64,000 nt of DNA from Oscillospiraceae bacterium (GCA_009777725.1 WRLG01000010.1:1-64000); one strand, 5' to 3'. Counted from the first letter of the stretch, positions 7,660 through 15,581 are shown. Program-made: numbers and translations. The notes: a model not told the origin generated them from the letters alone.

Positions 7660-8409
7660 ATGTGCGAAAGCGATGTAATCTACCTCTATGACGGAAGCTT
7701 AGCGGGGCTTTACTCGGTGGTGTATCATTGTGTTTACAGCTCCGAGCTCCCCTTGTCAATAATCCCCGAAAACGAATCCGAGCCTAGTATGATGGAGCAA
7801 AAATATATAGAAACCGACAATGAAAAAGCAATTAAAGTCAGAGTTTCAATCCCGAAAAAAATCTCCCCCGGCGCGCTGACCATGGTCGAGGATGTTTTTT
7901 TAAGCTGTATGAAAGAAAAGGAATTACCGCTTCTTAAATTTCTGCTTTTGGGCTACGAAAAAGGCGCGGCGGCTATGACCATGCTCGGTCACGTCAGCGT
8001 TGCGCCGCTTTTAAAGGCTCAAAGGCATCTGCATCATGAGGCGCATTTACTAAAGGGGTTTATTCGGTTTACCGATTACGGCGGAAGGCTTATAGCGGAA
8101 ATTACGCCGAAAAATTTTGTACTGCCTTATATATCAGACCACTTCGTTGAACGCTTCCCCAACGAGGAATTTTTGATTTATGATAAAACCCATAAAACCG
8201 CTTTTATTTATCAAGGGCGGCAAAAGCATTACGCCCAAATTGACGGCATAGAATATGAAGCGGACGAAACAGAGAAGCATTACCAAGCACTTTGGAAGCA
8301 TTTTTATAACACTGTAGCAATCCAAGAACGCTACAACCCTAAGTGCCGCATGTCGCACTGCGCTAAAAGGTATTGGGAGAATATGGTGGAGATGAAGGAT
8401 TTTATTTAA
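7660..8409 (+). CDS. DUF4130 / TIGR03915-type protein, partner of a DNA-repair radical SAM enzyme
   Basis: 249 residues. IYLYDGSLAGLYSVVYHCV at the N-terminus and SDHFVERFPNEEFLIYDKTH plus CRMSHCAKRYWENMVE towards the end match the DUF4130 family (putative DNA metabolism protein). Relatives usually sit beside a radical SAM protein linked to uracil-DNA-glycosylase-like domains; no such gene is present here. The ATG at 7660 is 18 bases from the GGGGGG site, so an in-frame CTG at 7648 with ideal spacing may be the real start. Confidence 0.75.
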   Translation: MCESDVIYLYDGSLAGLYSVVYHCVYSSELPLSIIPENESEPSMMEQKYIETDNEKAIKVRVSIPKKISPGALTMVEDVFLSCMKEKELPLLKFLLLGYEKGAAAMTMLGHVSVAPLLKAQRHLHHEAHLLKGFIRFTDYGGRLIAEITPKNFVLPYISDHFVERFPNEEFLIYDKTHKTAFIYQGRQKHYAQIDGIEYEADETEKHYQALWKHFYNTVAIQERYNPKCRMSHCAKRYWENMVEMKDFI

Positions 8410-8421
8410 GGAGTTTGCAAT

Positions 8422-8700
8422 ATGATTAATATAAGACCTGTAACCGATTTGCAAAATAAATTTACAGAAATTGAGACTATCGTAAACGATGGTCAGCCGG
8501 TGTTTCTAACCAAAAACGGATATGGCTCTATGGTTGCTATGAGCATAGGTTATTATTCGTTGCTCGCAAACGATACGGAGCGCAAGCTTATTGAAGCAAG
8601 CGAAGAGGCGGCGTCATCCGATGTAAGGTTAACGCACGAGGAAGTGTTTGGCAATATTAGATGGAAGTGCGGCGGCTTATTTACGGCGGCAGGGATTTAA
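8422..8700 (+). CDS. Phd/YefM-type antitoxin, orphan
   Basis: 92 residues. MINIRPVTDLQNKFTEIE and PVFLTKNGYGSMVAMS are typical of the Phd/YefM fold, a DNA-binding antitoxin that represses its own operon and neutralises a RelE-type toxin. The family's HEEVFG segment is present, but the last 11 residues (KCGGLFTAAGI) are atypical and no toxin gene follows; comM starts 29 bases later. I infer loss of the toxin with fusion of the antitoxin end to foreign sequence. AAGGAG precedes the ATG, so it is probably still translated. Confidence 0.75.
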   Translation: MINIRPVTDLQNKFTEIETIVNDGQPVFLTKNGYGSMVAMSIGYYSLLANDTERKLIEASEEAASSDVRLTHEEVFGNIRWKCGGLFTAAGI

Positions 8701-8729
8701 GCGGATTATTATAAAAAGGGAGTATTATT

Positions 8730-10274
8730 ATGTACGCAAAAGTAAACAGCCTGGGGCTTTTCGGGCTTAACGCTTTTTCGGTTGATGTTGAAATTGAAAC
8801 AAGCAGGGGGACGCCTGCTTTTGATATAATCGGGCTTGCCGATACGGCGGTAAAGGAGAGCAGGGAGCGGATTCGCTCTGCGCTGAGAGCTTCGGATATG
8901 ATGGTGCCGATTGCGAAGGTGGTGGTGAACCTTGCCCCCGCAGACACTAAAAAATCCGGCAGTGTTCACGACCTTGCAATCTTTACCGCTCTGCTTGCCG
9001 TCAACGGCGTGATTGAAGATGCGGAGGGAGGCGAAATCTCAAAATCGGCATTTATCGGGGAGGTATCGTTGAACGGCGATGTGCGACCCGTTAACGGCGT
9101 GCTTCCTATGACCTTGCTTGCCAAGCGTTACGGCTATGAAAATATTTTTGTCCCCTCCGATAATGCTTATGAAGCGAGTGTTGTAGAGGGGATTAGGGTT
9201 TACGGGGTTAAGAACACGCAAAGCCTTATCGGTCATTTCTACGGTGATAAGCCGCTTGAACCTTTTCCGCCTTATCAAGTCAAGCCGTCCATGTTTTTCG
9301 ACGCGCTTGATTTCGCCGATGTAAAGGGTCAGCAAACCGCGAAAAAAGCATTGGAATATGCCGCCGCAGGAGGGCATAACCTGCTAATGGTCGGCACGCC
9401 CGGCTCGGGCAAATCCATGCTTGCCAAAAGAATGACGGGCATTCTGCCCGCCATGACCTTTGAGGAATCCATAGAAACCACCAATATTCACTCAATAAGC
9501 GGCATGATTAACAAGGATTCCCCGCTTATCACCGTCCGCCCGTTCCGTTCGCCTCACCATACGATTTCAACCGCAGGGCTTGCAGGCGGCGGCACAGTCC
9601 CCCGCCCCGGTGAAATTTCGCTTTCGCATAACGGCTTGCTTTTCTTGGACGAGCTTGCCGAGTTTGACCGCCCGACTTTGGAATTATTGCGTCAGCCGCT
9701 TGAAGATAAAAAGGTAACGATTGCGCGGGCGGCGGGCACTGTTACATATCCGTGCGCCTTTATGCTGGTCGGTGCTATGAACCCCTGCCCCTGCGGGTAT
9801 TACGGACACCCCGTAAGAAAATGCACCTGCTCTAAAAATCAAGTTATGAATTATCTTTCCAAAATATCAGGTCCTATGCTGGACCGCTTCGACCTGCATG
9901 TTGAAGTCGCGCCTGTTGAATTTGAGGAATTATCGCCCGGGGAGGGCTCTAAAAAAGAGGAAAGCTCCTCCGCTATACGCGAGCGGGTGCAAGCGGCGCG
10001 GGAAATCCAAAGCCTCCGCTATAAGGGCACGGGAATCACCTGCAATGCCGGGATAACGCCCGCCATGCTTAGCGAAGTCTGCCCCTTGACCGAGGCGGCT
10101 AAGCATATTTTGAAGAGTGCTTTTGACAGAATGGGGTTATCCGCAAGAGCTTATGACAGAATCGTAAAGGTAGCGAGGACGATTGCCGACATGAGCGGCG
10201 TTGAGGTTATAGACAAGGCGCAAATCGCACAGGCGGTGCAGTTTAGGAGTTTGGATAGGAAGTATTGGAGTTAG
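8730..10274 (+). CDS. comM: YifB/ComM family Mg-chelatase-like AAA+ ATPase
   Basis: 514 residues, full length. Residues 1-180 form the ribosomal S5/Lon-like N-terminal domain; Walker A is MVGTPGSGKSMLAKR, Walker B is LLFLDELAEF, and a four-Cys zinc segment NPCPCGYYGHPVRKCTC follows before the Mg-chelatase C-terminal helical domain. Known role in Gram-negatives: ComM is a hexameric helicase promoting branch migration during transformation; in Firmicutes the role is less clear. It starts after GGGAG. Neighbours do not form an obvious pathway. Confidence 0.92.
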   Translation: MYAKVNSLGLFGLNAFSVDVEIETSRGTPAFDIIGLADTAVKESRERIRSALRASDMMVPIAKVVVNLAPADTKKSGSVHDLAIFTALLAVNGVIEDAEGGEISKSAFIGEVSLNGDVRPVNGVLPMTLLAKRYGYENIFVPSDNAYEASVVEGIRVYGVKNTQSLIGHFYGDKPLEPFPPYQVKPSMFFDALDFADVKGQQTAKKALEYAAAGGHNLLMVGTPGSGKSMLAKRMTGILPAMTFEESIETTNIHSISGMINKDSPLITVRPFRSPHHTISTAGLAGGGTVPRPGEISLSHNGLLFLDELAEFDRPTLELLRQPLEDKKVTIARAAGTVTYPCAFMLVGAMNPCPCGYYGHPVRKCTCSKNQVMNYLSKISGPMLDRFDLHVEVAPVEFEELSPGEGSKKEESSSAIRERVQAAREIQSLRYKGTGITCNAGITPAMLSEVCPLTEAAKHILKSAFDRMGLSARAYDRIVKVARTIADMSGVEVIDKAQIAQAVQFRSLDRKYWS

Positions 10275-10334
10275 GTTATTTGAGGGGCGGTTTTTACATA
10301 ATTTCCACCTGTGCAATAGGTCAGAATTTTTTCT

Positions 10335-10363
10335 GTAGGGGACGGGCTCGCCCGTCCCGCAAC
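10335..10363. repeat. REP-like palindrome
   Basis: GTAGG leads into GGGACGGG (10339-10346), loop CTCG, CCCGTCCC (10351-10358). It resembles the GTAGGGGCGACC inverted-repeat elements at 14.4 and 14.8 kb. Confidence 0.6.
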
Positions 10364-10408
10364 AAAAAACTCGTTAAATATGAAATATGAAAGTACTTGG
10401 TGAAACAT

Positions 10409-10846
10409 ATGAAAAAAAAGAAAATCATAATCGGAATTATGATAGGGTTTGCTTTAATAGCGGCATTTCCGCTGTTAGTATCCTCAATGCGTAAAAATGA
10501 CGCAACAACTATCAAGACGACCTTGGAGGTACTGGGGGAAGATGGGGTTTACCGCCCTGTTGAAAGCAATACGAATCCGAAAGGTGATATTTTTGCGGCG
10601 TTAGAAGATGAAAAAGCAATATCTGATTTATTAATCGAATTGGATTGGATTGATGAAGTGCTGATTAGTCTTAGTACCGACAGTTCATCTCTTACAGGCA
10701 TTTTTGATACAAACCGAGAGCCGAGCCCGCAGGAAGTGGACAACGCTGTAGCGATAATAACATCTCGTGTGGACAGCATAAAGGAGGAAAATGTTTTTAT
10801 CATCGACAGAAATGAAAAGGTTATTTCTCCCAAGAGGCTTGATTAA
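10409..10846 (+). CDS. Small membrane-anchored FliF/YscJ-like protein
   Basis: 145 residues from the ATG at 10409 (in-frame TTG and GTG lie just upstream). Residues 5-25 are one hydrophobic anchor. The rest follows the ring-building motif of FliF/YscJ: AISDLLIELDWIDEVLISLS, then REPSPQEVDNAVAIITSRVDSI and EENVFIIDRNEKVIS, comparable with FliF segments ending in ENVTVVD-G-LL. FliF and YscJ form secretion rings and SpoIIIAH/AG have related folds; this protein is far shorter and has no export genes nearby. Similarity is judged by eye and the function is unknown. Confidence 0.55.
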   Translation: MKKKKIIIGIMIGFALIAAFPLLVSSMRKNDATTIKTTLEVLGEDGVYRPVESNTNPKGDIFAALEDEKAISDLLIELDWIDEVLISLSTDSSSLTGIFDTNREPSPQEVDNAVAIITSRVDSIKEENVFIIDRNEKVISPKRLD

Positions 10847-10867
10847 ATTAGTTTGGAGTTAGGCTAA

Positions 10868-11407
10868 ATGAAAAAAGAAAGAATAACCGCTCTGATTCCG
10901 ATAGTGTTAATCATAATGATTATGCTGTGCATATTTGAATATAAGAAAGTACATTCACCGTCAGTCAGTATATTAACCGCCCCTCAAATGATGTTTGATG
11001 AGATTATTTACGCATTGGATAATGAAGACAGCGAACATCTCAAAAGCCTTTTTGCTCCCCGCGCGCTTGCCCAAACGCCCGACATTGATGAGCAAATAGA
11101 GGACTTGATGGATTTATATAAAGGGAAGCTGGCGTTCAATGATACAGTAGGTAGCGGTAGTGCTTCAAGTCATACGCATCAAGGGAGGTATATTTATTTG
11201 TATATAAGCCCTCATATAAGCGATTTACGAACAAACAGGGCTTTCTACTCAATGCAGTTCAGCTCAGTCGTTGTCTGCGATGCCTACCCTGAAGATGTGG
11301 GTTTGTGGAATATTAAATTAGAGCTAAAGGATAGAGGCGATGTCTGGCAGTTGCGTACTCAAAGCAGAAAAGATACTGTGTGTCGGGTAGGGGTTAGTTA
11401 TAATTAA
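10868..11407 (+). CDS. DUF5104-like membrane-anchored protein
   Basis: 179 residues. One N-terminal hydrophobic segment (residues 8-24) leaves the rest outside. The domain SVSILTAPQMMFDEIIYALDNEDSEHLKSLFAP and the later GRYIYLYISPHISDL match its downstream neighbour closely and look like the DUF5104 family of Clostridia lipoproteins. Unlike the neighbour it lacks a lipobox Cys. It starts 21 bases after the FliF-like gene, so the three genes are probably one operon. Function unknown. Confidence 0.6.
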   Translation: MKKERITALIPIVLIIMIMLCIFEYKKVHSPSVSILTAPQMMFDEIIYALDNEDSEHLKSLFAPRALAQTPDIDEQIEDLMDLYKGKLAFNDTVGSGSASSHTHQGRYIYLYISPHISDLRTNRAFYSMQFSSVVVCDAYPEDVGLWNIKLELKDRGDVWQLRTQSRKDTVCRVGVSYN

Positions 11408-11484
11408 TAGCAGGTGTGTATCGCTATGTTCAGCGGGGCGGTTTTCCCTATAAGAAAACGCTTATTTTAATGGGGGTAATTTTG

Positions 11485-12150
11485 ATGAGGTTTAAGTATA
11501 TTCTTCCCGTGGCACTAATAACTTCCATGCTTAGCAGTTGTGTTGATAAAATCAGCGAGGGACTTGGTTTGTTTAATAAAGAGAAAACTCCTTCGGTTAG
11601 TATAATAACCGCCCCACAGATTATGTTTGATGAGATTATTTATGCGTTGGATAACAAGGACGCAGAACACCTTAAAAATCTTTTTGCTCCTAATGCACTT
11701 GCACAATCGCCGGATATTGATGAGCAGATTGACGAAATAATGGGTTTTTACAGGGGAAGGCTTGTGTCAAACGAATCTTTTAGCAGTGGCAGCGGTTCAA
11801 GTCATAGGAAAAATGGAAGATATATTTACCTAACTATAAGTCCAAATATACGCGAACTTAAAACAGATGAGGCTTCTTATTCGTTACGATTTTTTGCTGT
11901 GCTTGTTGACGAAGAAACTCCAAATTCCGTTGGTTTATGGAGTATACGATTAGGATTCAAAGATAAGGCGGAAGTGTCTGAGTGCAGGGTAGAGGTTGAT
12001 TATCCGGGCAGAAGCCAAGACCGTTTCGATTACACCGAATGGCGGGAAAGTCTTTATGAGGACATGAGCCTTGACGAACTTTTGGATAGTGCGGCAACGT
12101 ATATGAGAGAGCACCCGGAACTTATTCCGAAAAATGCCGTTATAATTTAA
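11485..12150 (+). CDS. DUF5104-like lipoprotein
   Basis: 221 residues from ATG 11485, chosen because GGGGGT lies upstream and the protein then opens with a lipoprotein signal ending LSSC (Cys18). The DUF5104-like part (VSIITAPQIMFDEIIYALDNKDAEHLKNLFAP) is a paralog of the preceding gene. A C-terminal extension, ESLYEDMSLDELLDSAATY and on, is not shared. The stop overlaps the convergent kinase gene by four bases. Probably anchored on the outer face of the membrane; role unknown. Confidence 0.65.
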   Translation: MRFKYILPVALITSMLSSCVDKISEGLGLFNKEKTPSVSIITAPQIMFDEIIYALDNKDAEHLKNLFAPNALAQSPDIDEQIDEIMGFYRGRLVSNESFSSGSGSSHRKNGRYIYLTISPNIRELKTDEASYSLRFFAVLVDEETPNSVGLWSIRLGFKDKAEVSECRVEVDYPGRSQDRFDYTEWRESLYEDMSLDELLDSAATYMREHPELIPKNAVII

Positions 12151-13616
12151 GCGATTGAAACATTAATCAAAACCCCCCTATCCTCGCGGGAAGCGCGGAA
12201 AATCGCGCCGTCATACAGCCTTATGCCTTGACCGCAGGGGACGGGGTTGCCGAGCGGGGATAAAAGCCCCTCGGCGCAGGAATTAATCAGAAACCATTCG
12301 CCGCCGTGATTGCAGACATAGGCTTGCATTGCCGTGTCTGCTTTTTCATCGGGGAAAACATCGGCTCTTGTGTGCCATTTAAAAAGCGGGGTGTTGTTTA
12401 CAATATCCATTTCGGAGTATTTGCGCCACAGCCCGGCGTGACCGCGAATTTCATAGTTGAGCGAAAAGCGGACAATGCTTTCCTCTTGAAGCCTTGCATT
12501 GCAAAACGGACAGACGGGGTTTTTCGGCTCATAAAAAACAAACCATCTCTTTTCACATTCGGGGTTGGCGCATTTTCGGAGTAAATCCCAAGTGCGCGCA
12601 AGCCCCGTTTCCCATTCCATAGCGGACGGGCGAAGCCGCGGGTTGTGAAGCCCGTCAACAAAGGCGCGCAAAAACAAGGCTTCAAGAGCAGGTCCCAAAG
12701 CCTTTATTCCGTAGGTGTAAGAGGACGGGCGGTTTGATTTATCCTCGGGGTGCTCCGTGAATAATGCTTTTTCACCAAGCCCTAAAAAATCATCCTCCTC
12801 GGCGGATTCGGCTGAAAAAATTTTCGGTCCCATAAGGGGGTGGCGGTTGAAAAGGTATTCATAAATCAAAACGGCAAGCGCGTGCAGGTCGGTAACGGAG
12901 CAGGGGATTTTTCGGTTGGGGTCACGCCTGTCAAGGTTCATGGTTGAAAGCACCTCGGGGGCGATATACCCCCTTGTCCCCGCGACCTCGGGCGGGTAAA
13001 CGCCGGGGACTACAAGGGAATCAATATCAATAATAACGCAATTGCCTTTTCTGGGGTCGATTAATACATTGTTGTTGGATAAGTCCGAATGGGCAAGCCC
13101 CGCTTGATGCAGGCGGCGGACGGAGCGTGCCAACAGAAGCGAGGTTTGCAGCATGGTGCGGAAATCGCCAAGCTCGGCGCGGTTTAAAAAACGCCTGTTA
13201 TTTGAGGTGAACCAGTTGCTCTTTTTATCCTTTCCTTCAAGCTTCAGCAATTGGGAGGATGCGCCGCCGAAGAAAAAATCCTTAGGGTAGGAGGGGGAAA
13301 CAAGCCCGAATTGGGGCGACACGACAATGTCTACGGGCCAGCAGAAGCGTTCCCTGAAATAAGCCGCAACCTTTTCATCATTGCCCAGCGCACCGCCTTG
13401 ATTTTCCGAAACGGTGGGGTTGTAGCGTCCTATAATAGATTCTATCCGCGAGCGGGTGTTGCCGTCCGCTTTGTGAGGCTCATTATAAAACTGGACAACA
13501 TACGATTTATCAGGTGCAAAATATGTATATTTCATGCCGCCGCGAGGAGGGTTGTCGGTTATAACATAGGGCAGTGTTTTCCCGCTTGCCAACACGGCGT
13601 TGGCTATTCTGTTCAT
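12147..13616 (-). CDS. Ser/Thr protein kinase with C-terminal zinc ribbon (TerY-P triad kinase)
   Basis: 489 residues from ATG 13616, which has AAGGAG seven bases upstream. Kinase signatures: HSDLSNNNVLID at 176-187 (catalytic D178), IDIDS at 196-200 in place of DFG, and APE at 219-221. A Cys motif (CANPECEKRW and CPFCN) near residues 375-405 forms a zinc ribbon. This is the COG4248 type kinase that occurs with a vWA protein and a PP2C phosphatase in the TerY-P triad linked to tellurite/stress systems. Here its partners lie upstream at 15969-17825, separated by an inserted island. Cytoplasmic signalling role inferred. Confidence 0.82.
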   Translation of the reverse strand: MNRIANAVLASGKTLPYVITDNPPRGGMKYTYFAPDKSYVVQFYNEPHKADGNTRSRIESIIGRYNPTVSENQGGALGNDEKVAAYFRERFCWPVDIVVSPQFGLVSPSYPKDFFFGGASSQLLKLEGKDKKSNWFTSNNRRFLNRAELGDFRTMLQTSLLLARSVRRLHQAGLAHSDLSNNNVLIDPRKGNCVIIDIDSLVVPGVYPPEVAGTRGYIAPEVLSTMNLDRRDPNRKIPCSVTDLHALAVLIYEYLFNRHPLMGPKIFSAESAEEDDFLGLGEKALFTEHPEDKSNRPSSYTYGIKALGPALEALFLRAFVDGLHNPRLRPSAMEWETGLARTWDLLRKCANPECEKRWFVFYEPKNPVCPFCNARLQEESIVRFSLNYEIRGHAGLWRKYSEMDIVNNTPLFKWHTRADVFPDEKADTAMQAYVCNHGGEWFLINSCAEGLLSPLGNPVPCGQGIRLYDGAIFRASREDRGVLINVSIA

Positions 13617-13684
13617 AGTATACTCCTTAAACGCTGGATTTTCACGTAACAGGGTCGCAAACATCAACAACAAATGAGATTCAG

Positions 13685-14068
13685 CTAAAACACCCATTCC
13701 ACCTCATATTTTTGAATCTCCTCATCTGAGGTTATAAGTGTCATATTTTCAGCAAGAGCCGCCCCAATGATAAGCCTGTCGAATGGGTCACGGTGATGAA
13801 ACGGCAGGGTAAAAAGCTTTTCGATGTGTTCGTCCTTTATGGGCAGGACTTCAAAATAATTGTCGTATACAAGTTGGCGCAAAGCCGAGAACCCGCCGGG
13901 AAATTTATATTTACCGATATTCATTTTCAGCGCAACCTCCCATAACGAAATAACACTGACAAAGCATTGGTTAGCAGGATTGAAAACATTTATTTTTGCT
14001 TTTTCTGACAGCTTAACATTGTTTTCAAAAAGCCAAAGGATTATTTGCGTATCAAGTAAGCATTTCAT
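13685..14068 (-). CDS. VapC-like PIN domain toxin
   Basis: 127 residues. PIN-domain RNases cleave tRNA or mRNA with a cluster of acidic residues; LLDTQIILWLF (Asp6), SLWEVALK, HHRDPFDRLIIGAA and LITSDEEI show the expected order and the C-terminus is intact. Its ATG overlaps the stop of the upstream partner by four bases, the usual antitoxin-toxin coupling. It sits in the island that separates the kinase from the rest of the TerY-P triad. Confidence 0.85.
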   Translation of the reverse strand: MKCLLDTQIILWLFENNVKLSEKAKINVFNPANQCFVSVISLWEVALKMNIGKYKFPGGFSALRQLVYDNYFEVLPIKDEHIEKLFTLPFHHRDPFDRLIIGAALAENMTLITSDEEIQKYEVEWVF

Positions 14069-14304
14069 TCCATATATTCCCTCATTTCGTCAAGGGGAGC
14101 GTTAAAATCATCCGCTGTCCACGTTTTACCTTTCATGCAACCAAACAAAGCCTTTCGCCTTTCAACAATTTCTTCGGGCGTTGGGGTGCTCACCCTAGGT
14201 TCAAACTCTACCATAACGATATTATGCAAAAAAACACTAACTGCCCTTAAAGACTTTTCGGGAAGCATTTCAATATCTCTGTGTAGCTGTTGCCTAATCT
14301 CCAT
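14065..14304 (-). CDS. Antitoxin partner of the PIN toxin
   Basis: 79 residues from ATG 14304 with GAGGTGG upstream. RQQLHRDIEMLPEKSLRAVSVFL followed by an acidic, flexible C-terminus fits the DUF2281/PHD-like antitoxins paired with PIN proteins. Translationally coupled to the toxin gene. The start region (14302 onward) is copied almost exactly upstream of the next gene, showing a local duplication. Confidence 0.7.
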   Translation of the reverse strand: MEIRQQLHRDIEMLPEKSLRAVSVFLHNIVMVEFEPRVSTPTPEEIVERRKALFGCMKGKTWTADDFNAPLDEMREYME

Positions 14305-14484
14305 AAAAACCACCTCAATATGTTTTAATATATTTTTTGTATCTATTCATCAGTCACTTTTTTGCGAATAACGCACAATATTTCGTAGGGGCGACCGCCC
14401 TCGGTCGCCTAAAAGTGGCAATAACGCATTTATTTCGGGCGACCGGGGCGGTCGCCCCTACAAAATTCGCATCGCATTTGCGTG
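14302..14484. repeat. Segmental repeat, copy 1
   Basis: From the start codon of the antitoxin to the end of the adjacent RHH gene, this stretch matches 14659-14842 with few changes (offset about 357 bases). It includes the inverted-repeat element at 14385-14461. Confidence 0.85.
14385..14461. mobile_element. MITE/REP-like inverted-repeat element, copy 1
   Basis: Perfect 16-base terminal inverted repeats GTAGGGGCGACCGCCC (14385-14400) and its complement (14446-14461); pairing continues inward for about 25 bases. The second copy is at 14744-14819. No coding capacity; probably a non-autonomous repeat. Confidence 0.7.
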
Positions 14485-14661
14485 TCACTCACTTTCTCCC
14501 ATATCTTCCTTAATCAAACCATTAATATAAGCGTTAAGACTTTTACCCATCTTTTCAGCATGAGATTTAATCTTCTCTTTTTCGCCTTTTTTGACAACAA
14601 CCATAATTCTTTCACAATGCTCTTTTAACCACTCATTTTTATAAGCTGTTTTGCCTGCCAT
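14485..14661 (-). CDS. RHH-like small protein 1
   Basis: 58 residues from ATG 14661 (GAGGTGG upstream). The sequence IMVVVKKGEKEKIKSHAEKMGKSLNAYINGLIKED has a beta strand, then two helices with a KSLNAYING turn, as in Arc/MetJ ribbon-helix-helix repressors. It is one of four tandem paralogs on this strand. Likely a DNA-binding autorepressor or antitoxin; no toxin partner is recognisable beside it. Confidence 0.7.
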   Translation of the reverse strand: MAGKTAYKNEWLKEHCERIMVVVKKGEKEKIKSHAEKMGKSLNAYINGLIKEDMGESE

Positions 14662-14842
14662 AAAAACCACCTCAATATGTTTTAATATATTTTTTGTATC
14701 TATTCACCAGTCATTTTTTTTTGCGAATAACGCACAACATTTCGTAGGGGCGACCGCCCTCGGTCGTCTAAAAGTGGCAATAACGCATTATTTCGGGCGA
14801 CCGGGGCGGTCGCCCCTACAAAATTCGCATCGCATTTGCGTG
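14659..14842. repeat. Segmental repeat, copy 2
   Basis: Second copy of the 14302-14484 segment, extending from the start codon of RHH 1 to the stop of RHH 2. Confidence 0.85.
14744..14819. mobile_element. MITE/REP-like inverted-repeat element, copy 2
   Basis: Same 16-base inverted ends as copy 1 (14744-14759 and 14804-14819). It was probably carried along by the segmental duplication rather than inserted independently. Confidence 0.7.
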
Positions 14843-15022
14843 TCACTCACTTTCGCTCATATCTTCCTTAATCAAATCATTCATATAAGCATTAAGACTT
14901 TTACCTAATTTTTCAGCATGAGCCTTAATTTTCTCTTTTTCGCCTTTTTTAACAAGAGTAGTAATGCGGTCGTATGCTTTAGCATTATAACGATTTTTTA
15001 CTGCGCTTGATGTTTTGCTCAT
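14843..15022 (-). CDS. RHH-like small protein 2
   Basis: 59 residues from ATG 15022, with a GAGGG site. SAVKNRYNAKAYDRITTLVKKGEKEKIKAHAEKLG then KSLNAYMNDLIKEDM: the same fold as its neighbours but with the AYDRITTLV strand. Its upstream region holds an 18-base perfect palindrome (15040-15057) overlapping a plausible promoter, as expected for autorepression by a ribbon-helix-helix dimer. Confidence 0.72.
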   Translation of the reverse strand: MSKTSSAVKNRYNAKAYDRITTLVKKGEKEKIKAHAEKLGKSLNAYMNDLIKEDMSESE

Positions 15023-15039
15023 ATTTATCAACCCTCAAT

Positions 15040-15057
15040 TATACTTTATAAAGTATA
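15040..15057. promoter_or_regulatory. Palindromic operator candidate before RHH 2
   Basis: TATACTTTATAAAGTATA is a perfect 18-base palindrome. Its TTTATAAAGTAT half reappears at 15102-15113, inside the spacer of the forward promoter 15093-15121, so one repressor may act at both sites. Confidence 0.6.
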
Positions 15058-15092
15058 CAACAAAACTCTGTAAAGTTTATATATTTCGCGCA

Positions 15093-15121
15093 TTGACATG
15101 GTTTATAAAGTATTGTATAAT
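15093..15121 (+). promoter_or_regulatory. Consensus plus-strand promoter antisense to RHH 3
   Basis: TTGACA (15093-15098), 17-base spacer, TATAAT (15116-15121). Transcription would run into RHH 3 from its 3' side. No plus-strand gene follows; it may be a leftover of a lost divergent partner or the start of an antisense RNA. Confidence 0.65.
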
Positions 15122-15146
15122 ATAAATATTCCCTTTTGCGTTTTAT

Positions 15147-15323
15147 TCAGCTTCGCTCAATATCTTCCTTAATCAAATCGTTAACATACGCATTAAGGCT
15201 TTTCCCCAATTTTTCAGCATGAGCTTTAATTTTCTCTTTTTCACCCTTTTTGACAAGGGTGGTAATGCGGTCGTATGCTTTGGCGGCATATCGATTTTTT
15301 ACGGCAGCAGACGTTTTTCCCAT
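15147..15323 (-). CDS. RHH-like small protein 3
   Basis: 58 residues from ATG 15323 (GAGGA upstream). Close paralog of RHH 2: SAAVKNRYAAKAYDRITTLV, KGEKEKIKAHAEKLGK, SLNAYVNDLIKEDIERS. Likely ribbon-helix-helix DNA-binding protein. The forward promoter at 15093-15121 points into its 3' end. Confidence 0.72.
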   Translation of the reverse strand: MGKTSAAVKNRYAAKAYDRITTLVKKGEKEKIKAHAEKLGKSLNAYVNDLIKEDIERS

Positions 15324-15404
15324 ATAATCATCCTCAACACGATTTTGTAAATTAGCAAAATCACTAAATATCAAAACTTCGGCTACAAAGAAGCGTTTGC
15401 ATTT

Positions 15405-15581
15405 TTATTCGCCCTCTTTCATATCCTCTTTAATCAAATCATTCATATAAGCATTAAGACTTTTACCCATCTTTTCAGCATGAGCCTTAATCTTTTCCTT
15501 TTCGCCTTTTTTGACAATAATAATAATCTGGTCGCGATTTTGGGATTTCCACTGATTTTTGTATTCCGTTTTTCCTGCCAT
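15405..15581 (-). CDS. RHH-like small protein 4
   Basis: 58 residues, ATG at 15581 after GAGGTGAT. It resembles RHH 1 at the N-terminus (MAGKTEYKNQW) and carries IIIIVKKGEKEKIKAHAEKM followed by GKSLNAYMNDLIKEDM. Divergent from the small gene at 15694; the 13-base-arm palindrome at 15639-15672 lies between them and is the natural operator for this protein. That link is inference. Confidence 0.72.
   Translation of the reverse strand: MAGKTEYKNQWKSQNRDQIIIIVKKGEKEKIKAHAEKMGKSLNAYMNDLIKEDMKEGE

Noticed and set aside
11416-11484. Longer start for the DUF5104-like lipoprotein
   Set aside because: The extra N-terminus would bury the lipoprotein signal; ATG 11485 has the ribosome site and puts the lipobox at Cys18.
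13617-13697. Longer start for the kinase, overlapping the PIN gene
   Set aside because: ATG 13616 has AAGGAG at ideal spacing and removes the overlap.
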